NCBI GenBank assembly: GCA_041628815.1
Contig: JBFKOL010000002.1
Coordinates: forward strand, 1 to 46,008
Length of the DNA: 46,008 bases
Direction of reading: 5' to 3'
From: JBFKOL01 sp041628815
Lineage (GTDB): Bacteria; Bacteroidota; Bacteroidia; Chitinophagales; Saprospiraceae
Shown piece by piece: positions 1-7,991 of this stretch. The notes beneath the pieces are model-generated. The model saw nothing but the letters and a program-made list of their open reading frames with translations, had not been told where the DNA came from and ran no database searches. Each line of letters begins with the position of its first letter. Position 1 is the first letter of the stretch. The position numbers and the translations under genes are program-made.

Positions 1-152
1 ACAAGATAACCCCTGTGATGTGTGCCCGGCTCTGTAATCTCGGGAGAGCTGTTGCCTGATTGTAGCAGTCCAAAATAAATGTGCGTGGACTGACCAATAA
101 TCGATGATGACAACAACAGGAGGATAAGACCAAGGTAAAGTCTGGTAATCAT
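1..152 (-). CDS. N-terminal part of a secreted protein (partial, runs off left edge)
   Basis: An open frame on the minus strand starts with ATG at 152 and stays open for 50 codons to the window edge. Its first residues, MITRLYLGLILLLLSSSIIGQ, form a good signal peptide: one early Arg, a Leu-rich core and a likely cleavage site before or at Gln, as is common in Bacteroidota. The mature part visible here is too short to assign a family. The gene would be divergent from lgt, sharing the 131-bp region 153..283. No function is proposed, and the call rests only on the open frame and signal peptide. Confidence 0.5.
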   Translation of the reverse strand, partial: MITRLYLGLILLLLSSSIIGQSTHIYFGLLQSGNSSPEITEPGTHHRGYL

Positions 153-283
153 GATATCGGTTTTAGGATCAGGCAGGCTACGGAATCACAATGAGCAAGA
201 GTAAGGGATATTAACAACTCATTATGTACCACTCTAAACGATATGCCACTGAAATAATTATTTTGTGCGCTCAATAAAATGGT

Positions 284-1453
284 ATGTGGCCCAATCTTTC
301 CTATCTCTTACACGACCTTTTTGGCACTGCCCGTGACAATGCCTTTTCTGTTGTACAGATGTTCGGATTACTCCTCGGAGCAGCATTTTTTGTCGCTGCC
401 TATGTTCTGTATATTGAACTCAAACGCAAGGAAGAAGAAGGCCTCATCCACTCTAAAAAGATCAAGGAAGTCATTGGAGGAGGTCCCAAATGGTCCGATG
501 TGGTTACCAACGGATTGTTTGGACTTGTGCTGGGCCTGAAATTGCCAGGGATCATTTCGGACTTTTCTACTTTCAAAGAAGACGCTGCCGGATACATTTT
601 TTCATCTCAAGGCAACTGGTACATAGGCCTCATTGCCATGATCATCTTTGGTGGATATACCTACCGGGAAGGAATGAAAAAGAAACTGGACAAACCCAAA
701 GCGGTGACTCGAACCATCCATCCTTACCAAAGAACCGGTGACATGACGGTTATTGCAGCAATCTTTGGAATTTTGGGGGCCAGGCTATTTTCGATACTAG
801 AAAATTTTGACTCTTTTGCCCAAGATCCTTTTGGTCAGCTTTTTTCGGGCAGCGGCTTAACCATACACGGTGGCCTCATCCTCGCTTTTATAGCCAACTA
901 CATTTATGTAAAAAGAAATCAGATCGCACCTATCCATGTAATGGATGCCATTGCCCCGGCACTTATCTTATCCTATGCAGTGGGCCGGTTAGGTTGTCAA
1001 CTTTCCGGAGATGGTGACTGGGGAATCATCAACGAACTGGCCAGACCGGGATGGTTTGTGCTTCCTGACTGGATGTGGGCCTACGACTACCCAAACAATG
1101 TATTGAATGAAGGTGTACCCATTGAAGGCTGCACAGATAAATACTGCAGGCGACTTTCACCACCCGTGTTTCCAACTCCTTTGTACGAAACAATAGCTGG
1201 TACACTGATTTTTGTCATTCTTTGGGTCCTCAGAAAAAGGGTTGCATTTACAGGTTTTATTTTCTTCCTCTACCTGGTATTGATGAGTATCGAAAGATTT
1301 TTTGTCGAGTTCATCAGGGTCAACCCTCGTTATGATTTTCTTGGCATGCAACTGTCACAGGCTCAGATCATTTCCATAGGGCTTTTCATGGCAGGTATGG
1401 CAGGTCTCATGTATTGGTACCGGAGGAGGACGACACCTGTAAAAGCAACTTGA
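284..1453 (+). CDS. lgt: prolipoprotein diacylglyceryl transferase
   Basis: Lgt transfers diacylglycerol from phosphatidylglycerol to the lipobox cysteine of prelipoproteins in the inner membrane, the first step of lipoprotein maturation. The 389-residue protein has several hydrophobic segments and the family landmarks: HGGL at about 195-198, the arginine-centred signature GRLGCQLSGDGDWG at 234-247, PLYET at 299-303 and ER...EFIRVNPRY at 337-350. The SGDGDWG form in place of the enterobacterial N-containing signature is, from memory, the Bacteroidota version. It is longer than the E. coli enzyme (about 290 aa), mainly through an N-terminal extension and an insert before the HGG motif. Several lipoprotein substrates are encoded in this window. 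Its 3' end overlaps the convergent glycosyltransferase gene by 47 bp. Confidence 0.93.
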   Translation: MWPNLSYLLHDLFGTARDNAFSVVQMFGLLLGAAFFVAAYVLYIELKRKEEEGLIHSKKIKEVIGGGPKWSDVVTNGLFGLVLGLKLPGIISDFSTFKEDAAGYIFSSQGNWYIGLIAMIIFGGYTYREGMKKKLDKPKAVTRTIHPYQRTGDMTVIAAIFGILGARLFSILENFDSFAQDPFGQLFSGSGLTIHGGLILAFIANYIYVKRNQIAPIHVMDAIAPALILSYAVGRLGCQLSGDGDWGIINELARPGWFVLPDWMWAYDYPNNVLNEGVPIEGCTDKYCRRLSPPVFPTPLYETIAGTLIFVILWVLRKRVAFTGFIFFLYLVLMSIERFFVEFIRVNPRYDFLGMQLSQAQIISIGLFMAGMAGLMYWYRRRTTPVKAT

Positions 1454-2546
1454 ACAACACCTCGGCCGAGGTATTCCAGTCATACAATGCCGCTTGTTCG
1501 AGACCGTTTTGTGCCAATGTTTTTCTCAACCCTGTAGGGGCAGATATCTGCTCTAGTCCGGATGCTATATCAACTACATCAAACGGATCCACAAACAAAG
1601 CAGCAGATCCTGCCACCTCTCTATGAACGGGTATATCGCTTGCTATGACTGGCACATTGCTCTGCATAGCTTCTATCATAGGCAAGCCAAATCCTTCGTA
1701 AAGGGATATATAGATCAAGGCATGAGCAGATCCGACGAGCTCGTATAGCCATTCCTCGTATTCCGCAAGAAGAATAACATCATGCCTGTATTTCATCTTT
1801 TTCAGTTTTTGGCGTGTAGAGGAGGTCTTCCAAGCCCACCTGCCCGCCAAGACCAACGGATAAGAACATTCGCAACTGCTTCTGAACAGGTCGTAAGCAT
1901 CCAGCAGCCTGTCCAAGTTTTTTCGCGGATGCACAGACCCAAGGTAAAGCAAGTATGGTTTTCCATTGAAATGCTTGTGTCTTACTTTTTCTATGTCCCC
2001 AATTTCCAGTCTTTTGAAATTTTTGCCAGCTGCATTATAAACTGTAGATACTTTTTCTTCTGCAATGTCGTATTGACTGATCACATCCTTGCGCGTACAT
2101 TCTGAAACACACGCGATCCTGTCTGCCTTCTGATGGTACTTGGGAAAATACCGGTCGAAATAGATCCGGTGGGACCAGCGAAGATGTTCTGGGAAATGAA
2201 CATAGGATAGGTCATGAGACGCAAGAATGGTAGGGCACTTTGATCTAAGGCTGAGAAACATATCCGGTGAAAAAAAAACGTCAGCAGCAATCTTTTTTAA
2301 TACCCTGGTCACTGCCATTTCATACCACCACCACCAAAGTATAGGATGCCTAGCGGGTGGATACAAAACATGAGGCACCACATTTTCCCCATAAATGAAG
2401 CGACTGGAATACGGCCTGTCAAACAGGAAATGAAACTCCGATTCAGGATGCCACTTTACCCATCTCTTACAAAGCTCCTCGGTGTATACACCGATACCCT
2501 CCATCTTCCCATCAAGGAGAAATCTGGTATTTACAGCTATCCTCAT
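1407..2546 (-). CDS. glycosyltransferase family 4 protein
   Basis: A retaining GT-B glycosyltransferase of the GT4 type, cytoplasmic or membrane-peripheral. The N-terminal half opens with MRIAVNTRFLLDGKMEGIGVY, the usual acceptor-domain start with the GIG(V/R)Y motif. The C-terminal half has YLGSVHPRKNLDRLL (201-215) and the donor-site E-x7-E pattern in SLYEGFGLPMIEAM (281-294), followed by a PVIASDIPVHREVAG segment. Donor and acceptor cannot be read from sequence; envelope polysaccharide or glycolipid synthesis is the default guess. The ATG overlaps the upstream queuosine mannosyltransferase-like gene by 4 bp (ATGA), so the two are probably translated together. The 3' end overlaps lgt tail to tail. 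Confidence 0.88.
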   Translation of the reverse strand: MRIAVNTRFLLDGKMEGIGVYTEELCKRWVKWHPESEFHFLFDRPYSSRFIYGENVVPHVLYPPARHPILWWWWYEMAVTRVLKKIAADVFFSPDMFLSLRSKCPTILASHDLSYVHFPEHLRWSHRIYFDRYFPKYHQKADRIACVSECTRKDVISQYDIAEEKVSTVYNAAGKNFKRLEIGDIEKVRHKHFNGKPYLLYLGSVHPRKNLDRLLDAYDLFRSSCECSYPLVLAGRWAWKTSSTRQKLKKMKYRHDVILLAEYEEWLYELVGSAHALIYISLYEGFGLPMIEAMQSNVPVIASDIPVHREVAGSAALFVDPFDVVDIASGLEQISAPTGLRKTLAQNGLEQAALYDWNTSAEVLFKLLLQVSSSSGTNT

Positions 2547-3631
2547 CGATCCATGAATGAATGAAACAATTGATCATAGTCCTCAATTACATTTTCCCAC
2601 AGGTATTTTTGCACAAAGTTGACAAAAACAGAGGTGTCCTCATATGCGCGTTCATCGATCAGTTTTTCGAGTAAATCAGGGATTTCTTCATCGTGATTAT
2701 AAGAGACCCGATTAAGCAGATGATCAGGAATATGCTCCGGGAATGCAAGTCTTTCGGGAAGCACAGGAAGGCACCCTGCTGCCAACGCTTCGACGAAACT
2801 TATCCCAAAGAAATCCTGACGACTGGTAACTAAAGACACATTTGCACGGCTCAAAAGGTCGATGTACTTTTCCTTGGGAGCATACCCAAAATGTATGATC
2901 TCGGATGAAAGCCTTCTTTTTGCTTCATCAAAGATCTTAGGTTGGTTGACAAATGATTTTCCCGTTACAATAAGCTCAAAAGGTATTTTCCGGCGTTTCA
3001 TCTCAAACAAAGACTGAAAAAATACATCTGGATTCTTGTCATATTCCCACCTGTGGTTCCATAGAAATACCGGGTTGCCCTGATGATGAACAGAGCTGTG
3101 GAACGATTCAATACCTACAGGTAGCACCAATGATTTTTGTTTTATCGCCGCTAATGAACCTGAATAGCGAATCGCCGGAAACATGGAAAGAAATAAAGGC
3201 AGCGCTTGCAGGAAGTCCGAACGGTGAAAGTACGAGTTGAATACCACCTTTTCAGCTGATAGTGCAGATACATAATTGATAAATCCATAATGCATATCTC
3301 TTAAAGAAGATGTTTTTTCCGGTCCATTGATGGGATACGTAATCTGGTTTTCGTGAAAATAGAGCAGCAAGGGCACATTTTGAAAGTGCTTGTCGATAAC
3401 AGACCGGAATACGGGTACATTAACCATGTCCGTAGCTATAATAAGGTCGTAGGTCTTTTTACTCTTATTCAAGTTCCACGCCATCTGAACACTCTCTCCG
3501 GTCATTCTCCATTTCCAATGATGAGCACTTGCACTGTATATATCAATGACGTGCTCACTGTGTTTTACCAATCCTTCGGCCCAACTTCTGTGACTGGTGT
3601 CATAAAATGTATCTACCAGGGCAATCTTCAT
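2543..3631 (-). CDS. tRNA-queuosine alpha-mannosyltransferase-like protein (DUF3524, GTDC1/QTMAN family)
   Basis: This GT-B protein matches what I recall of the GTDC1/QTMAN family, which in animals adds mannose to queuosine in tRNA-Asp. Landmarks (numbered from an upstream ATG at 3646) are the N-terminal DTFYDTSHR, HHWKWRMTG at 42-50, LLYFHENQITYP at 94-105, WNHRWEYDKNP at 196-206 and DFFGISFVEALAAGCLP at 278-294. The start was set at the ATG at 3631 (MKIALVDTFYD) because family members begin just before that strand; ATGs at 3646 and 3637 are possible. The family assignment is strong. That the bacterial protein mannosylates queuosine is inference. It is coupled to the GT4 gene downstream and divergent from nadB. 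Confidence 0.82.
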   Translation of the reverse strand: MKIALVDTFYDTSHRSWAEGLVKHSEHVIDIYSASAHHWKWRMTGESVQMAWNLNKSKKTYDLIIATDMVNVPVFRSVIDKHFQNVPLLLYFHENQITYPINGPEKTSSLRDMHYGFINYVSALSAEKVVFNSYFHRSDFLQALPLFLSMFPAIRYSGSLAAIKQKSLVLPVGIESFHSSVHHQGNPVFLWNHRWEYDKNPDVFFQSLFEMKRRKIPFELIVTGKSFVNQPKIFDEAKRRLSSEIIHFGYAPKEKYIDLLSRANVSLVTSRQDFFGISFVEALAAGCLPVLPERLAFPEHIPDHLLNRVSYNHDEEIPDLLEKLIDERAYEDTSVFVNFVQKYLWENVIEDYDQLFHSFMDR

Positions 3632-3719
3632 GTGCATTGACTTCAAGGATAATGGGATCCTTAAACAAAGAATGCGAAAAATCTCTATTCATCGCTTTAA
3701 AAGACTATAATTTGGCATA

Positions 3720-5339
3720 ATGATCAAAGAAGGCAACAAATTAAAAACCGACGTTCTGATCATTGGCTCTGGTGTTGCGGGACTTTCGGTAGCGGTCAAG
3801 ACTGCAACACTGCGGCCCGATCTCCAAATTACCGTATTGACAAAAACACACAGCGAAGAAAGCAATACGAGCTGGGCTCAAGGGGGCATTGCCTCAGTAT
3901 GGGATTTTGATGTCGACAATTTTGAAAAACACATCTCCGACACGCTCATAGCTGGTGACGGCTTATGCGATCCAGATGTGGTTTCTTTCGTCGTACGAGA
4001 AGGCAACCAAAGGGTGGCAGAGTTGATAGAATGGGGCGCAAAGTTCGATAAAGAAGAAAGCGGCACCTACGATCTCGGGAGAGAGGGAGGCCACTCCGAG
4101 AACAGAATTCTGCACTATAAAGACATCACTGGATGGGAAATACAACGAACGTTGAATGAGAAATCGAGAGCGTATGATAACATCACTCTCTGTGAACAGT
4201 ATTTTGCCATCGATATCATCACACAACATCATCTCGGAAGAAATGTCACTCGCCTGACTCCTGATATCGAATGCTATGGGGCTTATGTTTTCAACAAGCA
4301 CACTAAGGAAATAGACACGATCCTTGCAAAGCAGACGGTGATGTGCACTGGGGGCGCAGGCCAAATTTACCGCAATACAACGAACCCCCTCATTGCGACA
4401 GGTGATGGGATTGCCATGATCTACCGAGCAAAGGGTAGACTTTCCAACATGGAGTTTGTGCAATTTCATCCCACCGCCCTGTACCAGCTGCAGCAGGACG
4501 GTCCCGATTTTTTGATATCGGAGGCTGTAAGAGGGTTTGGAGCCGAACTCAAAACAGTGGATGGCCTATCCTTCATGCATCGATATGACGAACGAGGTTC
4601 GCTCGCACCCAGAGATATAGTAGCTCGTGCCATTGACAACGAAATGAAGATATCCGGTTCGGACCACATGTGCCTGGATTGCAGATCATTGCCAAAAGCC
4701 GCCTTTATCGAACATTTTCCAAATATCTACGACAAATGCCGCAGCATTGGTGTTGATGTCTTTGAAAAAATGATTCCTGTGGTGCCGGCATGTCACTACA
4801 TCTGCGGAGGAATTTCCATAGATCATCACGGACGTAGCTCTATAAAAAATCTGTTTGCAGCCGGTGAGTGTACCTGTTCAGGCCTCCACGGTGCCAACCG
4901 CCTTGCATCCAATTCTTTGCTTGAAGGGCTGGTCTACGGTGACAGGGTTGCCAAAGCTCTCGTTCTGGAAAGTGATGGTCTTACCTGGAACATGGAAATT
5001 CCGGACTGGGATGCTAAAGGAACAACAGATCCCAAAGAAATGGTACTCATCACCCAGAGTTGGCGGGAACTGAAAGAGATTATGAGCTATTATGTGGGAA
5101 TCGTTAGAACCAATATCCGTCTGAAAAGAGCTATGGACAGATTATACCTGCTCTATTCGGAAACAGAACTGGTTTATAACAACACCAGATTATCTCCACA
5201 ACTGTGTGAATTGCGCAACCTGATCACTGTTGCCTATCTCGTCACCAAAAGCGCCCATATGAGACGTGAAAGCAGGGGGCTACATTTCAATACAGACTAC
5301 CCCGAACGTTTCGATTACCAGGAGATAACACTTATGTAA
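3720..5339 (+). CDS. nadB: L-aspartate oxidase
   Basis: NadB is the flavoenzyme that oxidises L-aspartate to iminoaspartate, which quinolinate synthase then uses in de novo NAD synthesis. The 539-residue length equals that of the E. coli enzyme. The FAD dinucleotide-binding motif GSGVAG is at 16-21. The flavin contact block SNTSWAQGGIAS is at 48-59, followed by GREGGHSENRILHYKD, a central VQFHPTALY, and an APRDIVARAID segment. SNSLLEGLVYG and a C-terminal helical region also fit. nadA and nadC are not adjacent. The gene is divergent from the queuosine-glycosyltransferase gene, with 88 bp between start codons. Confidence 0.95.
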   Translation: MIKEGNKLKTDVLIIGSGVAGLSVAVKTATLRPDLQITVLTKTHSEESNTSWAQGGIASVWDFDVDNFEKHISDTLIAGDGLCDPDVVSFVVREGNQRVAELIEWGAKFDKEESGTYDLGREGGHSENRILHYKDITGWEIQRTLNEKSRAYDNITLCEQYFAIDIITQHHLGRNVTRLTPDIECYGAYVFNKHTKEIDTILAKQTVMCTGGAGQIYRNTTNPLIATGDGIAMIYRAKGRLSNMEFVQFHPTALYQLQQDGPDFLISEAVRGFGAELKTVDGLSFMHRYDERGSLAPRDIVARAIDNEMKISGSDHMCLDCRSLPKAAFIEHFPNIYDKCRSIGVDVFEKMIPVVPACHYICGGISIDHHGRSSIKNLFAAGECTCSGLHGANRLASNSLLEGLVYGDRVAKALVLESDGLTWNMEIPDWDAKGTTDPKEMVLITQSWRELKEIMSYYVGIVRTNIRLKRAMDRLYLLYSETELVYNNTRLSPQLCELRNLITVAYLVTKSAHMRRESRGLHFNTDYPERFDYQEITLM

Positions 5340-5358
5340 GAAAACACACCTCATCGCG

Positions 5359-6108
5359 TCATTCTAAAACCGAATAAAAAGCTTCCAGCCATCCGTTGGC
5401 CATAAGATAATTGCCAGCCATGGAAGGATGGACCCCGTCAGGACACCAGTAGGACGTATCAGCCAAGTCTAAGGCTCTGTTAAAGATTTGTTGATAGGGT
5501 ATGAATACAGCTTTATATTCATCGGCTATCTCGCGTGAAATGGCCTGGTAGGCAGGAAATTTCCGGGACCAGGGATCGCGTTCTATCGCGCTTCCTTCCA
5601 ACAGCACAAATGGCTCCCCGATAATGATGGTTATTTCGGGCAATGCTTTAATGGTACGGTCAAGTAAAGCCCTGAGATCCCTTTCATAAGTATCCACGTT
5701 TCCCTCATATCCATGTGACAAGCTGTGCCAAAAATCATTCACACCTATGAGTACACTCAAAACATCCGGTTTCAGCATAAGACAGTCCTCCTCCCATCTT
5801 TCTGCAAGCTGAAACACCTTATTCCCGCTGATGCCCCTGTTGTAGCATCTGAGGTTGGTAGTGGGGTTAAGACCCAATAGTTCGGTCACAACATGGCGGA
5901 CATATCCTTGCCCCATACCCCAGTTGTCATTCCCATAGTACCTACCCTTGTCCCTTCCTGCGTCGGTAATTGAATCGCCCTGGAACAGAATACAAAGGTC
6001 ATCGGGCAAGTTGGCGACTTTCTGGTGGAGAGTTGAGAAAATGGGAAAAGAGAGTCCGGCGAGTGTAGCCGACCTTATCAGTGTTCTCCTGTTCATTGTT
6101 TTTGTCAT
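5359..6108 (-). CDS. SGNH/GDSL hydrolase family protein, exported
   Basis: A serine esterase or acetylesterase of the SGNH superfamily. From the ATG at 6108 (249 aa) the four family blocks are visible: FQGDSITDAG with nucleophile Ser46, NRGISG with the oxyanion Gly, VLIGVNDFW with Asn124, and DGVHPS with Asp224 and His227. The N-terminus MNRRTLIRSATLAG resembles a twin-arginine signal, so export is likely; an ATG at 6096 is an alternative start. The frame extends upstream to 6150 but that would overlap the preceding amidohydrolase. It is the last gene of a minus-strand run starting at 9337 and lies 4 nt behind the amidohydrolase. Carbohydrate deacetylation is a plausible role, not shown. Confidence 0.85.
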   Translation of the reverse strand: MTKTMNRRTLIRSATLAGLSFPIFSTLHQKVANLPDDLCILFQGDSITDAGRDKGRYYGNDNWGMGQGYVRHVVTELLGLNPTTNLRCYNRGISGNKVFQLAERWEEDCLMLKPDVLSVLIGVNDFWHSLSHGYEGNVDTYERDLRALLDRTIKALPEITIIIGEPFVLLEGSAIERDPWSRKFPAYQAISREIADEYKAVFIPYQQIFNRALDLADTSYWCPDGVHPSMAGNYLMANGWLEAFYSVLE

Positions 6109-6112
6109 TCGG

Positions 6113-7450
6113 TTACTTAATTCTTTTACCGTGTTTGTATACCATATCAACGTCAGACAAAAGGTTTATCCACCTCAAAACATCACCTTTCACGGCAATG
6201 ATATCGGCATATTTTCCTTCACTGATGGTGCCATACTCATGATCTACACCCAGCGATTTTGCAGGCCAATAAGTTGCAGCTTTAATGGCGTACATGGGAT
6301 CGATGCCAAACTCGTTGACCCAAACATCCAATTCATTCCATGTGGACTGGCAGTGAAACTTCATGGGTATCCCACTATCTGTTCCCACCAGCAGGACCAC
6401 TCCTGCCTCGATCAATTGTTTCACCTTGCGTTGAAGAGTCGGTCTTCGGCTGGGTGTAAGCTGAAAGTAGGGTAACCTCCCCGGATATCTTATTGACTGT
6501 TTGATATCCTCAATGGTCGAAGGTTGAAGACCCAGATGCCAGCAGTCATTGTCCAGCTTTTCGGGATGATCCCTGACGTATTCATAATTGTAAAGACCTT
6601 CGACGGTGGGTGTCCAGAATAACGGACCCAGATTCATCTGGGCTGTACGTTCCCTGATCATAGCCATTACATCAGAAGGATACTCAGGCGCAGAAGAGAG
6701 ACCGGTGTGTTCAAAACAATCGACACCCGCAATCAAACCCTTGCGAATCTCTTCAGGTCGGTGGCTGTGGGCTACCACCGTAAGGCCATGTTCATGAGCC
6801 TCATGGACTACAGCCCTTACCTCATCCATAGTCATCTGATCCTGGTCAATCAACTTAATGCAATCAACACCTGACATTGCCAATCTTTTGACTTTTGCCC
6901 TAGCATCTGCTGCTCCGTTTACACCCCATCTAAAGGCTTCGGTGCCAGGGTAAGGCCTATGTTGAATGAAAGGACCACTCATATACATCGTTGGCCCGGG
7001 TATTTCTCCGCGGTTGATCCTCTCCCGCACTGCGATGCTGATCTCCAGCGGGGCTCCAAGGTCCCTGGCGCTGGTTATCCCTGCCAAAAGAAGCTGGTGG
7101 GCTGAAGCAGGCATAATCTCATATTCGAGTTTATCGGCGTAAGCCGTATCCCAATGCGCATAATCCGCATGGCCATTGATCATTAAGTGTACATGCATAT
7201 CCCAAAGACCCGGTAAAACACTCATTCCTTCCGTAGAAATAATCTCGGCGTCACCAGGAACATCGGTATTCCCCTGGTGACCAACTTGAACGATCTTTTC
7301 ACCATCAATGAGAATGACGCTGTTTTGTATGGGTGTGCCTCCAAAACCATCGATTAAAGTTCCACCAACAAGGGCTTTGATCTGTCCGAAGGAAGGGTTT
7401 TGTGCCAATAGTAAAAGAATACAACTTTTAAGAAATAAGTGCTTTTTCAT
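6113..7450 (-). CDS. metal-dependent amidohydrolase, exported (imidazolonepropionase/prolidase-like)
   Basis: A TIM-barrel amidohydrolase with a complete set of metal ligands. Numbered from the ATG at 7450 (445 aa): HVH at 86-88, a candidate carboxylated Lys199 in DCIKLID, His228 in VVAHSH, His248 in DCFEHTG and Asp358 in VGTDSG. The ATG at 7450 was chosen because it is followed directly by a signal peptide ending at NPSFGQ; the longer open frame to 7633 adds a non-hydrophobic leader that overlaps the DUF3291 gene. The substrate is unknown; relatives hydrolyse cyclic amides or X-Pro dipeptides. The M24 peptidase two genes upstream makes dipeptide catabolism conceivable. Confidence 0.85.
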   Translation of the reverse strand: MKKHLFLKSCILLLLAQNPSFGQIKALVGGTLIDGFGGTPIQNSVILIDGEKIVQVGHQGNTDVPGDAEIISTEGMSVLPGLWDMHVHLMINGHADYAHWDTAYADKLEYEIMPASAHQLLLAGITSARDLGAPLEISIAVRERINRGEIPGPTMYMSGPFIQHRPYPGTEAFRWGVNGAADARAKVKRLAMSGVDCIKLIDQDQMTMDEVRAVVHEAHEHGLTVVAHSHRPEEIRKGLIAGVDCFEHTGLSSAPEYPSDVMAMIRERTAQMNLGPLFWTPTVEGLYNYEYVRDHPEKLDNDCWHLGLQPSTIEDIKQSIRYPGRLPYFQLTPSRRPTLQRKVKQLIEAGVVLLVGTDSGIPMKFHCQSTWNELDVWVNEFGIDPMYAIKAATYWPAKSLGVDHEYGTISEGKYADIIAVKGDVLRWINLLSDVDMVYKHGKRIK

Positions 7451-7526
7451 CAGTCTGGTAAAATAGGCGTTGTCAAATGATTCGAGACCAGGTATTCTTA
7501 AAACCTGCCGGGCTCGACCGATGAAT

Positions 7527-7991
7527 TTACTCATTGTCCTTGACATCCACTGATGAAAAAACGTGCTTGAAGTCAAAGGCGTATGGACTGGGTCCCTTTG
7601 CCTGAAGGTGATCCAGTCGCTTTTTAGCTTCATTTAGCGAAGGAATGTGCCCTTCTTTCACCCACCATAAGACAAGATGATGACGCTCCATTTTTTCGAA
7701 CCATTTCGTACGGTGTTTCAGAAAATAACTATGAACGGTTCGGTAGGTAAAGTTTTTAAGAGATTCAAGGTCACGCCATATGGAGAAGTTCACCAATAAG
7801 TCGTCGGAAGAAAAAGGTGTGTGCAAATACGAAGATGGTGTCCCTTCATCGTCTGTAAAACGCCAAATGAATCCATCAGAACCTTCGGCCAATCGATTGA
7901 CAGGATCAAGAAAGTCCGCAAACTCTTTCATGGAAGGATTGTCTAAAGGAGCCTTCAGCCGACCTATGTTCAATTGGGCCAGGTGCGTCAT
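7527..7991 (-). CDS. DUF3291 domain-containing protein
   Basis: A 154-residue cytoplasmic protein beginning MTHLAQLNIGRLKAP and containing DGFIWRF, LVNFSIWRDLESL and LVLWWVKEGHIPSL, which together match the DUF3291 family as I remember it, a monooxygenase-like ferredoxin-fold group of unknown function. The start at 7991 overlaps the stop of the M24 peptidase by 4 bp (ATGA), which both fixes the start and implies translational coupling. The open frame reaches 8120 but that part lies within the peptidase gene. There is a 76-bp gap before the amidohydrolase. Confidence 0.8.
   Translation of the reverse strand: MTHLAQLNIGRLKAPLDNPSMKEFADFLDPVNRLAEGSDGFIWRFTDDEGTPSSYLHTPFSSDDLLVNFSIWRDLESLKNFTYRTVHSYFLKHRTKWFEKMERHHLVLWWVKEGHIPSLNEAKKRLDHLQAKGPSPYAFDFKHVFSSVDVKDNE

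Noticed and set aside
3645..3662. AAGGAT/ATCCTT inverted repeat between the queuosine glycosyltransferase-like gene and nadB
   Set aside because: A 6-bp arm with a 6-nt spacer is common by chance and lies next to the start codons without further support.
3706..3714. TATAATTTG just before nadB
   Set aside because: It has one base too many between TA and TTTG and would place the transcription start at the start codon, so it is a poor promoter candidate.
3963..4469. 168-codon antisense frame inside nadB
   Set aside because: The opposite strand encodes clear NadB motifs throughout this stretch, and the antisense product has no recognisable features.
7451..7633. N-terminal extension of the amidohydrolase frame up to 7633
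   Set aside because: The extension has no hydrophobic signal and overlaps the DUF3291 gene; the internal ATG at 7450 starts a proper signal peptide.
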